A DNA stretch of 64,000 nucleotides from an uncultured Bacteroidota bacterium (GTDB lineage: Bacteria; Bacteroidota; Bacteroidia; Bacteroidales; P3), in the NCBI GenBank assembly GCA_902784865.1, contig CACZWL010000009.1:29011-93010 (forward strand), read 5' to 3'. The notes below the pieces were generated by a model, which saw only the letters and a list, made by a program, of their open reading frames with translations, was not told where the DNA came from and made no database searches. This document shows, piece by piece, positions 17,825 to 25,650 of this stretch (positions are counted from its first letter, which is position 1; every line of letters starts with the position of its first letter). A program made the translations under genes and the position numbers.

Positions 17825-18090
17825 CGATTTGTTAATAGATGTTAAACGCACCCTTGTTTAACATCTATTAACAAATCGCTTTCCTATCACCTACCAGAGT
17901 CGAACCATATACCTACCATTCACCTACCAGATGGCGTAAATGGCTGAAAATAAGTTGGTTGATTGTATTGCGTTGTGATTCAGTGGCTTGCAAGGCCCGT
18001 AACCCCGTTCAGCCCCCCCTGGAACCGGGTGGCGAAACTCTCGAAAACAGCCCGCCAACTTTCCTAATAAATGTTAAAATCGGCCTTTTT
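17825..18090 (+). repeat. ~270 bp dispersed repeat, copy 2
   Basis: Starts with 23 bp perfect inverted arms (17825-17847 and 17856-17878, core TTGTTAATAGATGTTAAAC) around an 8-base loop. Then the conserved AGTCGAACCATATACCTACC and CATTCACCTACCAGATGGCG tracts and the conserved end with CGAAACTCTCGAAAACAG. Same orientation as copies 1 and 3. Confidence 0.85.
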
Positions 18091-18251
18091 GCCCAAATTT
18101 CGGCAAAAAACCACGACCTTTGTCGCCGCCGCGGCAGGCCAGCGCGGCAGATACGCATAGAACTTTGTTTACCAGCGACTTGCCTGAGTTTTGCCGAGAT
18201 ATTTTGGCGGGCGCGCAATAATATGCGCGCCGGCGCGTTATCTAGTTTCAG

Positions 18252-18935
18252 ATGAAAAAAATAGTCATACTCACCGGCGCAGGCATCAGCGCCGAAAGCG
18301 GCATCAAGACCTTCCGCGACTCGGACGGGCTCTGGGAAGAGTACCGCGTCGAGGACGTGGCCACGCCCGAGGCCTACGCACGCGACCCGCAGCTGGTGCT
18401 CGACTTCTACAACCAGCGCCGCCGCCAGCTCTTCAAAGCCGAGCCCAACGAGGCCCACCGCCAGCTGGTACGCCTCGAGGAGCGCTTCGACGTGCGCATC
18501 GTCACCCAGAACATCGACGACCTGCACGAGCGTGCCGGCTCGAGCCACGTGCTGCACCTGCACGGCCTCCTCACCCAGGGGCGCTCGGACCGCAACCCCG
18601 ACCTCATCGTCGACATCGGCAACCGCGACATACACCTCGGCGACCTGGCCCCCGACGGCGCCCAGCTCCGCCCCCACATCGTCTGGTTCGGCGAGGCGGT
18701 GCCCAACATCGAACCCGCCGCCGAGCTTTGCGAAGGGGCCGACATCTTCGTCGTGGTAGGCACCTCGATGGTGGTCTACCCCGCCGCAGGCCTCATCCAC
18801 TACGTGCCACGCACGGCCGAGTGCTATGTGGTCGACCCCAAGGAGGTGTCCGTCAGCAGGAAAGTCGAATTCATCACCGACGTGGCCACACGTGGAGTGA
18901 AACAACTGGTAGACAGGCTGATGACCGAAAATTGA
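18252..18935 (+). CDS. Sir2-family NAD-dependent deacylase without zinc cysteines
   Basis: 227 residues, a normal CobB length. NAD-binding GAGIS (9-13), TQNIDDLH (85-92) and the catalytic His104 (HLHG) are present. Tyr53 and Arg56 (DFYNQRR) match the Y-x-x-R pair that in SIRT5/CobB favours succinyl and malonyl lysine, so desuccinylase activity is likely. The insert that normally has four zinc-binding cysteines (here residues 106-140, LLTQGRSDRNP...) has none. Known sirtuins without zinc ligands exist, so this need not inactivate the enzyme. A ~270 bp repeat copy lies upstream. The next gene starts 24 bp downstream. Confidence 0.9.
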   Translation: MKKIVILTGAGISAESGIKTFRDSDGLWEEYRVEDVATPEAYARDPQLVLDFYNQRRRQLFKAEPNEAHRQLVRLEERFDVRIVTQNIDDLHERAGSSHVLHLHGLLTQGRSDRNPDLIVDIGNRDIHLGDLAPDGAQLRPHIVWFGEAVPNIEPAAELCEGADIFVVVGTSMVVYPAAGLIHYVPRTAECYVVDPKEVSVSRKVEFITDVATRGVKQLVDRLMTEN

Positions 18936-18959
18936 ACCGAATAGAAAAAACGAACTGCT

Positions 18960-19496
18960 ATGATTACCTATCTGATTGTTTTCATGGTGGCCGTGATTGC
19001 CGCCATCGCCGTTGCCGGCTGGATGCTCTACCGCATGGTAGACCGCCACTACGACAACGAGCAGAAGAGCCGCCTGCTGCAGATGAAGGCCGACGAGCGC
19101 CGCGAGGCCCTCAAGGTGGCCACCCCCATCCGCCTGCAGGCCTACGAGCGCATGGCCCTCTTCCTCGAGCGCATCAGCCCCAACTCGCTCGTGCTGCGCT
19201 GCTACCAGCCAGGCATGGACCTCAAGCTGCTGCAAGGCGTCATGACCAAGAACATACGCGACGAGTGGGAGCACAACCTCTCGCAGCAGGTCTACCTCGG
19301 CCAGGCCACCTGGGTGCGCATCCGCGAGGCCAAGGAGGAGATGATCAACCTCGTCAACTCCGCCGCCGTCACCCTTGCCGACACCGACGACCCCACACGC
19401 CTCGCCGCCGCCATCTTCGCCTCGGCAGCCCAGCATTCGCCCGCCGACCAGGCCCTCGAAGCCCTGCATCAGGAAATCAACGAACTCTTTGGCTGA
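18960..19496 (+). CDS. Membrane-anchored protein of unknown function
   Basis: 178 residues. One N-terminal membrane helix (about 3-24), then a charged cytoplasmic-type helical domain (RHYDNEQKSRLLQMKADERREALK..., EEMINLVNSA). No catalytic motif is visible. I recall similar proteins as uncharacterised Bacteroidota-specific families but cannot assign a function. Its TGA overlaps the ATG of the next gene (19496), so the two are translationally coupled. Confidence 0.75.
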   Translation: MITYLIVFMVAVIAAIAVAGWMLYRMVDRHYDNEQKSRLLQMKADERREALKVATPIRLQAYERMALFLERISPNSLVLRCYQPGMDLKLLQGVMTKNIRDEWEHNLSQQVYLGQATWVRIREAKEEMINLVNSAAVTLADTDDPTRLAAAIFASAAQHSPADQALEALHQEINELFG

Positions 19497-21148
19497 TGGG
19501 ACGAAAGCCAGTTATACTAGTAGGACTAGTTTTACTAGTGGTTCTAGCGGCCTGCGCCCGCCAGGGCTACCCCACCGGCGGCCCCAAGGACGAGACCCCG
19601 CCGCGCCCGCTGGCATGCAAGCCGCTCAACGAAAGCCGCCACTTCGGCGAGCAGGAGTTCTACATACAGTTCGACGAATACGTCGTCCTCAAAAACGCCA
19701 ACGACAACGTCCTCGTCTCGCCTCCCCTCAAGAACAAGCCCGAATACACCACCAAAGGCCGCGGCGTGCTCGTCAAAATCAACGACACCCTGCGGCCCAA
19801 CACCACCTACCTCTTCCAGTTCAAGGACGCCATAGCCGACTTCACCGAGGGTAACCTCCTGCCCAGCTTCGAGTACGTCTTCTCCACCGGCGACGCCATG
19901 GACACCCTGATGCTCGGCGGCACCGTCAGCGACGCCCGCAGCGGCAGCCCCTGGAAAGAAGCCGTCACCGTCATGGCCTACCGGACGGACGACCGCACGC
20001 TGGACACCCTCGGCGACACCCTGGCCACAACAGCGCAGCCTCACTTCGTCACCCGCTGCGACAAATCCGGCCACTTCGCCTTCCACTACCTGCCCGCCGG
20101 CACCTACCGCCTCGTGGCCCTCGAGGACAAGAACCGCAACCTGCGCCTCGACGCCGACGAGCCGGCCGCCTGGACAACCATGGCCCATGCCGCCGCCGAT
20201 AGCCTCGACAGCCTCTCGCTCGTCCGCCTGCCCCTCTCCACCCCCGAAGTGCGCCGCCAGCGCATCGTCAGCAGCGAGATGGTCGACAAAGGTCGCGCCG
20301 TCATCACCACCGCAGCACCCCTGCTGAACCCCACCGTGAGCGGCACCGAAGGCCTCTGGCGACTCAACGCCAAACGCGACTCCCTCACCTTCTGGTGCCT
20401 CGACGCACAGCGCGACACCGCCACCCTCATCGTCAGCGACTCCAGCCTGCAAGACACCCTCAAGCTGCGCTACCGCAAGAAACCCGCCGCGCAGAAGCTC
20501 TCGCGTGGCCGCAGCCGCACCGAACAGGCCGCTCCTGCCATCCCCTTGGCAAAAGCCCTCTGCGAGGGCAGCAGCGCCTTCTACGACGACCTGCGCCTGG
20601 CCTTCACCAACCCCATCACCAAGGTGGCCGACAGCGCACGCGCCGAGATCATGCGGCTGAAGGACAGCACCGTCGCCATGGCACCCATCACCCTCGACAC
20701 CACGGGCCTCACCGCACGCATCGAAGCCTCGCTGCACCCCGGCGAGCAATACACCATGCGCATTGCCAAAGGCCTCTTCACCGACCTCTACGGCACCGCC
20801 AACGACACGCTGCGCTTCAACCTCACGCCCAAGGACTACGGCATTCTGACCCTCCACATCGCCAACCCCACAGGCGGACAGCTGCTGCTGGAGGTGCTCG
20901 ACAAGCGCGACACCGTCGTGCAGAGCCAGCCCCTGGCGGGGTCGGGCACGATGCGCTTCACCCGGCTTGCCGCCGGCGAATACCGCATACGCGCCATCTT
21001 CGACACCGACGGCAACGGACGCTGGACCCCGGGCGACTACCGCAAGCAGCAACAGCCCGAGCAGACCGCCCTCTTCGAGAAGACCCTCCAGCTGCGCGAA
21101 CGCTGGGAGATGGAGGAACGCTGGACACCCCTTAAACCCGAAGACTGA
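19496..21148 (+). CDS. Lipoprotein with Ig-like (Big_5-type) domain
   Basis: 550 residues from the ATG that shares a base with the previous stop. Lipoprotein signal (VGLVLLVVLAAC, lipid Cys20) followed by RQGYPTGGPKDETPPRP, the typical opening of Bacteroidota lipoproteins whose first domain is an SbsA-type Ig-like fold (F.IQFDEYV, LRPNTTYLFQF). Two or three further beta modules follow, including a carboxypeptidase-regulatory-like stretch (SGHFAFHYLPAGTYRLVALEDKN). The role is unknown, presumably in the periplasm or at the surface. It is coupled to the flippase gene (TGATG at 21146). Confidence 0.8.
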   Translation: MGRKPVILVGLVLLVVLAACARQGYPTGGPKDETPPRPLACKPLNESRHFGEQEFYIQFDEYVVLKNANDNVLVSPPLKNKPEYTTKGRGVLVKINDTLRPNTTYLFQFKDAIADFTEGNLLPSFEYVFSTGDAMDTLMLGGTVSDARSGSPWKEAVTVMAYRTDDRTLDTLGDTLATTAQPHFVTRCDKSGHFAFHYLPAGTYRLVALEDKNRNLRLDADEPAAWTTMAHAAADSLDSLSLVRLPLSTPEVRRQRIVSSEMVDKGRAVITTAAPLLNPTVSGTEGLWRLNAKRDSLTFWCLDAQRDTATLIVSDSSLQDTLKLRYRKKPAAQKLSRGRSRTEQAAPAIPLAKALCEGSSAFYDDLRLAFTNPITKVADSARAEIMRLKDSTVAMAPITLDTTGLTARIEASLHPGEQYTMRIAKGLFTDLYGTANDTLRFNLTPKDYGILTLHIANPTGGQLLLEVLDKRDTVVQSQPLAGSGTMRFTRLAAGEYRIRAIFDTDGNGRWTPGDYRKQQQPEQTALFEKTLQLRERWEMEERWTPLKPED

Positions 21149-22491
21149 TGCCCAAGAAGCTCCTCTCCGGCCTCTTCTGGGTGCTGCTGGCCAACCTGCT
21201 GGTTAAACCCTTCTGGATCCTCGGCGTGGAAGTGGGGGTGCAGAACGCCGTCGGCAACGAGGCCTACGGCTTCTACTTCTCCATCTTCAACCTGGCCTAT
21301 ATCCTCAACATACTGCTGGACCTGGGGCTGACCAACTACAATACCCGCAACATAGCGCAGCACCCGCAGCTCATCGGCAAGCACATGAGCGGTATACTGG
21401 GGGTCAAGCTGTGCCTGCTGGGGCTCTACCTGGTGGTGGCCTTCACCGCCGGGGCTCTGCTGGGCTACGGCAGCGGCGAGTTCCACCTGCTGGCGTGGCT
21501 CTGCGTGGCCCAGTTCCTCAACTCGCTGATCCTCTATCTGCGCAGCAATTTCGAGGGATTGCTGCTCTTCCGCTGGAGCAGCCTCTTCTCGGTGCTCGAC
21601 CGCGTGCTGATGATCCTCATCTGCGGCATGCTGCTGTGGGGACCGTCGCTGACGGCACACCACCTGCCCTTCACCATCGACCACTTCGTCTACGCCCAGG
21701 TGGCGGCCTATGCGCTGACGGCCTTGCTGGCCTTGGCGGTGATAGGGCGCAAGGCGGGTCTGCGACGCCTGCGGTGGGACTGGCGCTTCTTCCTGGTGGT
21801 GCTCAAGCAGAGCGCCCCCTTTGCGCTGCTGGTGCTGCTCATGGCCAGCTACAACCGCCTGGACCCCATCCTGCTGCGGCGCCTAGCCTCCGACGCCGAG
21901 GCGGGCGTCTATGCCGGCGCCTTCCGCCTGCTCGACGCCTTGACGATGGTGGCCTACCTGGTCAGCGTGCCGCTGCTGCCGGTGTTCTCCAAGCTCTGCG
22001 CCGAACGTGACGCGGGGCGGAGCCAGCTGGTGCAGACGCTGCGCGTCGTATTCTGGCCCATGGCGCTCTTCGGCATCGGGGCCGCCACGGCCTGCGCCGT
22101 CGGCGCCACACCGCTGATGGAGCTGCTCTACCACGGCCGCGGCAGCCTGTACGTGCCCGTCTTCCGCGTGGTGATTTTCGGCCTGGTGCCCATCGGCATG
22201 ACCTACATCTTCGGCACCCTGCTGACGGCCGGGGGCTACCTGCGGCAGCTGAACCTCTACGCCGGCGGCAGCCTGGCGCTCAACGTGGTGCTCAACGTGG
22301 CCCTCATCCCGCGCCTGGGCGCCGTGGGGTCGGCCTGGGCCAGCCTCGGCACCCAAGCCTTCATGGCCGCGGCGCAGATGCTGCTGGCCGCGCGCCTCTT
22401 CCGCCTGCCGGCGGAAGCCTTCAGGCCCCCTTCGGCCACCGAACTGAAACAATTAGTAACAACCATAAAAAACAACACCCCAACACAATGA
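21148..22491 (+). CDS. Oligosaccharide flippase-family (Wzx/MATE-like) transporter
   Basis: 447 residues with 12-14 predicted membrane helices. The N-terminal FWVLLANLLVKPFWILGVEV and the pattern of GVYAGAFRLLDALTMVAYLVSVPLLPV match polysaccharide biosynthesis/flippase proteins of the MOP superfamily. It probably flips a lipid-linked glycan across the inner membrane. No glycosyltransferases are adjacent, so the glycan is unknown. The start overlaps the previous stop and the end overlaps fabD (ATGA). Confidence 0.85.
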   Translation: MPKKLLSGLFWVLLANLLVKPFWILGVEVGVQNAVGNEAYGFYFSIFNLAYILNILLDLGLTNYNTRNIAQHPQLIGKHMSGILGVKLCLLGLYLVVAFTAGALLGYGSGEFHLLAWLCVAQFLNSLILYLRSNFEGLLLFRWSSLFSVLDRVLMILICGMLLWGPSLTAHHLPFTIDHFVYAQVAAYALTALLALAVIGRKAGLRRLRWDWRFFLVVLKQSAPFALLVLLMASYNRLDPILLRRLASDAEAGVYAGAFRLLDALTMVAYLVSVPLLPVFSKLCAERDAGRSQLVQTLRVVFWPMALFGIGAATACAVGATPLMELLYHGRGSLYVPVFRVVIFGLVPIGMTYIFGTLLTAGGYLRQLNLYAGGSLALNVVLNVALIPRLGAVGSAWASLGTQAFMAAAQMLLAARLFRLPAEAFRPPSATELKQLVTTIKNNTPTQ

Positions 22492-23375
22492 AAGCATACG
22501 TATTTCCCGGACAAGGCGCCCAGTTTGTGGGCATGGGCAAGAACCTCTACGAAGGCAACAGCACTTGCCGCGACATGTTTGAGCAGGCCAACGAGATTAT
22601 CGGCTTCCGCATCACCGACCTGATGTTCGGCGGCACGCCCGAGGACCTCAAGCAGACCCGCGTCACCCAGCCCGCCATCTTCCTCCACTCGGTCATCCTG
22701 GCCAAATACCTGGGCAGCGGCTTCCAGCCCGCCATGGTGGGCGGCCACTCGCTGGGCGAGTTCTCGGCCCTCGTAGCCGCCGGCGCCATGACCTTCGAGG
22801 ACGGCCTGCGCCTCGTCGTGGCTCGCGCCAACGCCATGCAGCGCTGCTGCGAGCAGACACCCTCGACCATGGCCGCCGTGCTCAAGCTCGACGACAAGAC
22901 CGTCGAGGACATCTGCGCCTCCGTCAGCGGCGAGGTCGTCGTCCCCGCCAACTACAACTGCCCCGGCCAGCTGGTCATCAGCGGCACCAACGAGGGCGTG
23001 GCCCGCGCCTGCGAACTCGTCAAGGAAGCCAAAGGCAAAGCCCTGCCCCTGGCCGTCGGCGGCGCCTTCCACAGCCCCCTCATGGAGCCCGCACGCGTCG
23101 AGCTGGCCGAAGCCATCGAGAAGACCGCCTTCAGCGCACCCGTCTGCCCCTGCTACCAGAACGTCGACGCCCTGCCGCACTCCGACCCCGCCGAGATCAA
23201 GAAGAACCTCCTCATGCAGCTCACCGCTCCCGTCCGCTGGACCGCCACCGTGCAGCACATGCTTGCCGACGGCGCCACCGAGTTCATCGAGGTAGGCCCC
23301 GGCACCGCCCTCCAGGGCATGGTCAAACGCGTTGACCCTGAGGCCAATGCCCACTCCGCCGAAGGCGTGGAATAG
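22488..23375 (+). CDS. fabD: Malonyl-CoA:ACP transacylase
   Basis: 295 residues. FPGQGAQFVGMG (6-17), the nucleophile elbow GHSLGE with Ser88, catalytic His in GGAFHSPLM (near 199) and the oxyanion Gln in the FPGQG block are all present. It loads malonyl units onto acyl carrier protein for fatty-acid synthesis. Last gene of a coupled run starting at the sirtuin; a strong terminator follows. Confidence 0.95.
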   Translation: MKAYVFPGQGAQFVGMGKNLYEGNSTCRDMFEQANEIIGFRITDLMFGGTPEDLKQTRVTQPAIFLHSVILAKYLGSGFQPAMVGGHSLGEFSALVAAGAMTFEDGLRLVVARANAMQRCCEQTPSTMAAVLKLDDKTVEDICASVSGEVVVPANYNCPGQLVISGTNEGVARACELVKEAKGKALPLAVGGAFHSPLMEPARVELAEAIEKTAFSAPVCPCYQNVDALPHSDPAEIKKNLLMQLTAPVRWTATVQHMLADGATEFIEVGPGTALQGMVKRVDPEANAHSAEGVE

Positions 23376-23415
23376 CACCGCCCCACCCAACGGCAGAAAA
23401 ACCGGAAAAAAACCG

Positions 23416-23442
23416 AAAAAGGCCCCCAAAAGGGCCTTTTTT
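23416..23442 (+). terminator. Intrinsic terminator after fabD
   Basis: AAAAAGGCCC and GGGCCTTTTTT stem with a short loop and T tract, about 40 bp after the fabD stop. Confidence 0.85.
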
Positions 23443-23469
23443 ATTTTGCTGATACACAACATGTTGTAT

Positions 23470-23497
23470 GTTATAGGTTTTGCCTAGGTTTTGACAT
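23470..23497 (-). repeat. 28 bp dispersed repeat, copy 2
   Basis: Identical to 3941-3968. A short palindrome (ACAACATGTTGT) lies just before it at 23456-23467. Confidence 0.75.
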
Positions 23498-23532
23498 GGC
23501 AGGTGAGTGGTTGGAGAGGGGGTGCGGAATGA

Positions 23533-23590
23533 CCGGGTTATCCGGGATACCTGGAGATTCCGGAATTTCCGGATAACCCGGAATCTCCAG
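23533..23590. repeat. Interleaved inverted repeats
   Basis: Arms in order A (CCGGGTTATCCGG, 23533), B (CTGGAGATTCCGG, 23551), A' (23569) and B' (23578). A pairs perfectly with A' and B with B' over 13 bp each. The interleaved order means both stems cannot form as simple hairpins. Confidence 0.7.
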
Positions 23591-23737
23591 ATTGCTCAGA
23601 TTACTCGGAGTACTCGGATTTCCCCTACGCCCCCCCGCCCTACGGCAATTTTTTTTGAAAAAAATTTGCCTTCACAAGTAGCTGCAAACCAAAATATTAT
23701 GAGGTTTTCGAAAAAAAATGAAAAAAAATTTCTTATC

Positions 23738-23775
23738 GGGGTAGTACTTTTTGCTTACTTTTGCATCTAATATAT
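23738..23775 (+). promoter_or_regulatory. Promoter P1 of the ECF sigma gene (shared motif)
   Basis: GGGGTAGTACTTTTTG, then CTTACTTTTGCATC and TAATATAT. It aligns without gaps, apart from two or three substitutions, to P2 (25556) and P3 (43083, minus). The sigma gene starts 24 bp downstream. In this copy only, TACTTTTG also fits the housekeeping -7 box, so P1 may be read by both sigma factors. Confidence 0.7.
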
Positions 23776-23799
23776 GTAGCTACGGCCTACTTTTTCTGA

Positions 23800-24297
23800 A
23801 TGGAAAAGAGTGACATACAGCAGGAATTCATAGCGATGCTGGAGCGATGCGAGTATACGGTCTTCAAGGTGTGCTATATGTTCACCGACCGCAAGAAGGA
23901 CCATGTGCGCGATCTGTTCCAAGAGGTGGTGTACAACCTGTGGCGAGGCTATGGCGACTTCCGCAGAGAGAGCCGCGAGTCGACCTGGGTGTACCGTGTG
24001 GCGCTCAACACTGCCTTGATGCACAAGCGCCGCCACCGGCGGGCGCCGGTGATGGTGACGCTCGACGAGACGACATACCGCACCCTGGCCGAGAGCGCGA
24101 AGGATGAGCTGGTGGAGCGGCTCTACGAACTGATCGACCTGCTGAAAGACGAAGACAAGGAACTGATATTCCTGTACCTCGACGGCCTTACGGCCAAGGA
24201 GGCGGCCGAGGTGACAGGCAAGGCGGAAAGCACGGTGAAAAACCGGCTGCAGAAAATAAAACAAGAACTGAAAAAGATGAACGAAAATGAAGAGTAA
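23800..24297 (+). CDS. ECF sigma factor of locus 1
   Basis: 165 residues, the usual ECF length. Region 2 covers about 15-75 (VFKVCYMFTDRKKDHVRDLFQEVVYNLWRGY, WVYRVALNTALMHKRR). Region 4 covers about 100-155 (LLKDEDKELIFLYLDGLTAKEAAEVTGKAESTVKNRLQKI), a clear helix-turn-helix for the -35 element. There is no FecR-type regulator next to it. The following gene (10 bp overlap) encodes a small one-TM protein that may hold or release it. P1 in front of it matches P2 before the lipoprotein genes, which suggests autoregulation and control of the array. Confidence 0.9.
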   Translation: MEKSDIQQEFIAMLERCEYTVFKVCYMFTDRKKDHVRDLFQEVVYNLWRGYGDFRRESRESTWVYRVALNTALMHKRRHRRAPVMVTLDETTYRTLAESAKDELVERLYELIDLLKDEDKELIFLYLDGLTAKEAAEVTGKAESTVKNRLQKIKQELKKMNENEE

Positions 24298-24592
24298 AGC
24301 TACATTTGAAGAGCTCGAGGCAGCCTACCGCCGCCACAACGAGCGGATGGAGACCGTCCTTGCCGACAGGCGGCTGGCGGAGGTGCACTTCGAGGCTGGC
24401 GCGGCTGCGCCGCGGGAGCGGCTGGTGCGGCGGGTGCGCTTCGGCAGCTGGCTGCGGTCCTCGACCCTGGGTGCTGTGGCGGCCGTCGTCTTGGTGCTGC
24501 TGCTGCCGCCGATGGACGGGCGCGCCATGAGCCCCGGCGCCGACCGGGCGGCAAGCCTGGGGAAAATCAACACAATGCTTGCAGCGCTATGA
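24287..24592 (+). CDS. Small one-TM protein, candidate anti-sigma factor (locus 1)
   Basis: 101 residues. Residues 1-57 are cytoplasmic and charged (FEELEAAYRRHNERMETVLADRRL), 58-74 form one membrane helix, and ~25 residues follow outside. Size, topology and position right after the ECF gene fit an anti-sigma factor, but I see no zinc-binding HxxxCxxC motif and no family match. The equivalent gene in locus 2 (44146-44463) has the same layout with little sequence identity. It overlaps both neighbours by a few bases, so all three are translated together. Confidence 0.65.
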   Translation: MKSKATFEELEAAYRRHNERMETVLADRRLAEVHFEAGAAAPRERLVRRVRFGSWLRSSTLGAVAAVVLVLLLPPMDGRAMSPGADRAASLGKINTMLAAL

Positions 24593-25461
24593 GACGGCAG
24601 CTGCTCTGGGGCCTGGTCGCTTTTGCGGCCTTTGCCGCCGTGGGACTGGCGCTGAAGTACTGTCCGCGCACCGTGCCGCCGGAGGAGTGCAGCGCCGTGT
24701 ACCGCCAGTATGCCGAGGCGCCGGGCGTGCGCGCCACTTTCGTCAAAGACAAGCGCATCGACGCCACGCTGCGGGTCGACGTGACGCTGCTGGAGGCCAC
24801 CGACTCGGCCGGGTGGGCGCGCCTGCGGCGCGCCTTCTACGTGCTGCCGCCCGACGCCGCGCGCCACCGCCAGCTGGAGGCCGGACAGGACTACCTGCTG
24901 ACGCGCTCGGCCTTCGACTTCAACGCGCTGCACGCCGACTCGACCGTCGCGGGCTACGAGCTGGTGACGGTGTCGTACCTGGCGCAGTCGGTGAGCATCT
25001 TCCACACAGCCACGGCCGAAGAGCAGCGCCGCGTGATGCACCACAACGTGGAGCGCCTGCTGGCTACCGCCCCCACGTGCCGCGAGGACGCGGGGCCGCT
25101 CTGCCACACCGTCTGGACCCACCACTTCGCCGACAGCGTCACCCTGCCGGAGGTGGACACGGTGCTCTACTTCAACACCACCTACACGATAGTCTTCTCC
25201 GGCGACTCGTCGGGCATCTATATTGTCAACGACGAGGAGAGCGAGTCGCAATATACCTATATGTTCACCTACGCGCTGGAACCCGACGGCAAATGCATGC
25301 TGAATATCTTGTTACCAGAGGATCTTCGCGAAGGCCCTATTGCTCACACTTCATATTCTCTTCAATACGACTCCACGGAGCAAACACTTGTCTCTAACGA
25401 GATACGCAGCGCATGGGAAGAAAAATATGGTAAGATGATATTTTACAAACAAGCTCGATAA
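24589..25461 (+). CDS. TM-anchored envelope protein with CPRT/EECS signature (locus 1)
   Basis: 290 residues. One N-terminal membrane helix (about 5-20) is followed directly by YCPRTVPPEECSAVYRQYA, where the locus 2 paralogue has LCPRTLPLEECSDLYRRYA. Shared downstream blocks are VKDKR-like, RVDVTLLEATDSAGW, and VSYLAQSVSIFHTATAEE. This version is ~130 residues longer than the paralogue at the C-terminus, and its last third (25200-25461) is noticeably less GC-rich, suggesting a later addition. Soluble part probably periplasmic. Function unknown. Co-transcribed with the sigma and one-TM genes; a terminator closes the unit. Confidence 0.7.
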   Translation: MRRQLLWGLVAFAAFAAVGLALKYCPRTVPPEECSAVYRQYAEAPGVRATFVKDKRIDATLRVDVTLLEATDSAGWARLRRAFYVLPPDAARHRQLEAGQDYLLTRSAFDFNALHADSTVAGYELVTVSYLAQSVSIFHTATAEEQRRVMHHNVERLLATAPTCREDAGPLCHTVWTHHFADSVTLPEVDTVLYFNTTYTIVFSGDSSGIYIVNDEESESQYTYMFTYALEPDGKCMLNILLPEDLREGPIAHTSYSLQYDSTEQTLVSNEIRSAWEEKYGKMIFYKQAR

Positions 25462-25489
25462 GCCTGTACAAATAATTGAAAAACAGCAC

Positions 25490-25529
25490 AATGTGCCACT
25501 CGGCTACCTGAGTGGCACATTATTTTTTT
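25490..25529 (+). terminator. Intrinsic terminator closing the sigma operon
   Basis: 12 bp perfect stem (AATGTGCCACTC and complement), 8-base loop, then ATTTTTTT. It separates the sigma operon from the lipoprotein array, which has its own promoter P2. Confidence 0.85.
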
Positions 25530-25555
25530 CTCATTTTCAAAAAAAATTTTCACTT

Positions 25556-25594
25556 GGGGTAGTACTTTTTGGCACTTTTTGCATCTAATATATA
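25556..25594 (+). promoter_or_regulatory. Promoter P2 of the lipoprotein array
   Basis: GGGGTAGTACTTTTTGG, CACTTTTTGCATC, TAATATATA; nearly identical to P1 and P3 including the A-rich tract upstream. It lacks an exact TAnnTTTG, which favours recognition by the ECF factor. The leader to the ATG at 25651 is ~50 nt and is partly repeated before the gene at 29768. Confidence 0.7.
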
Positions 25595-25650
25595 CAGAGA
25601 GCGCAAATTTTGTAAAAAAAAATATTATAAACCTTTAAAAAAAAACAATT

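Larger units (their letters stand above)
17437..18251. other. Intergenic stretch of 815 bp
   Basis: Contains the minus-strand promoter and its shared upstream element (17569-17715), copy 2 of the ~270 bp repeat (17825-18090), and a ~160 bp approach to the sirtuin gene. A possible weak -7 element (GACCTTTG, about 18126) precedes the sirtuin gene. No coding sequence is supported. Confidence 0.7.

Noticed and set aside
24287-24592. Zinc-binding anti-sigma factor or FecR-type regulator
   Set aside because: No HxxxCxxC motif and far too short for FecR; the anti-sigma role rests on gene position and topology only.
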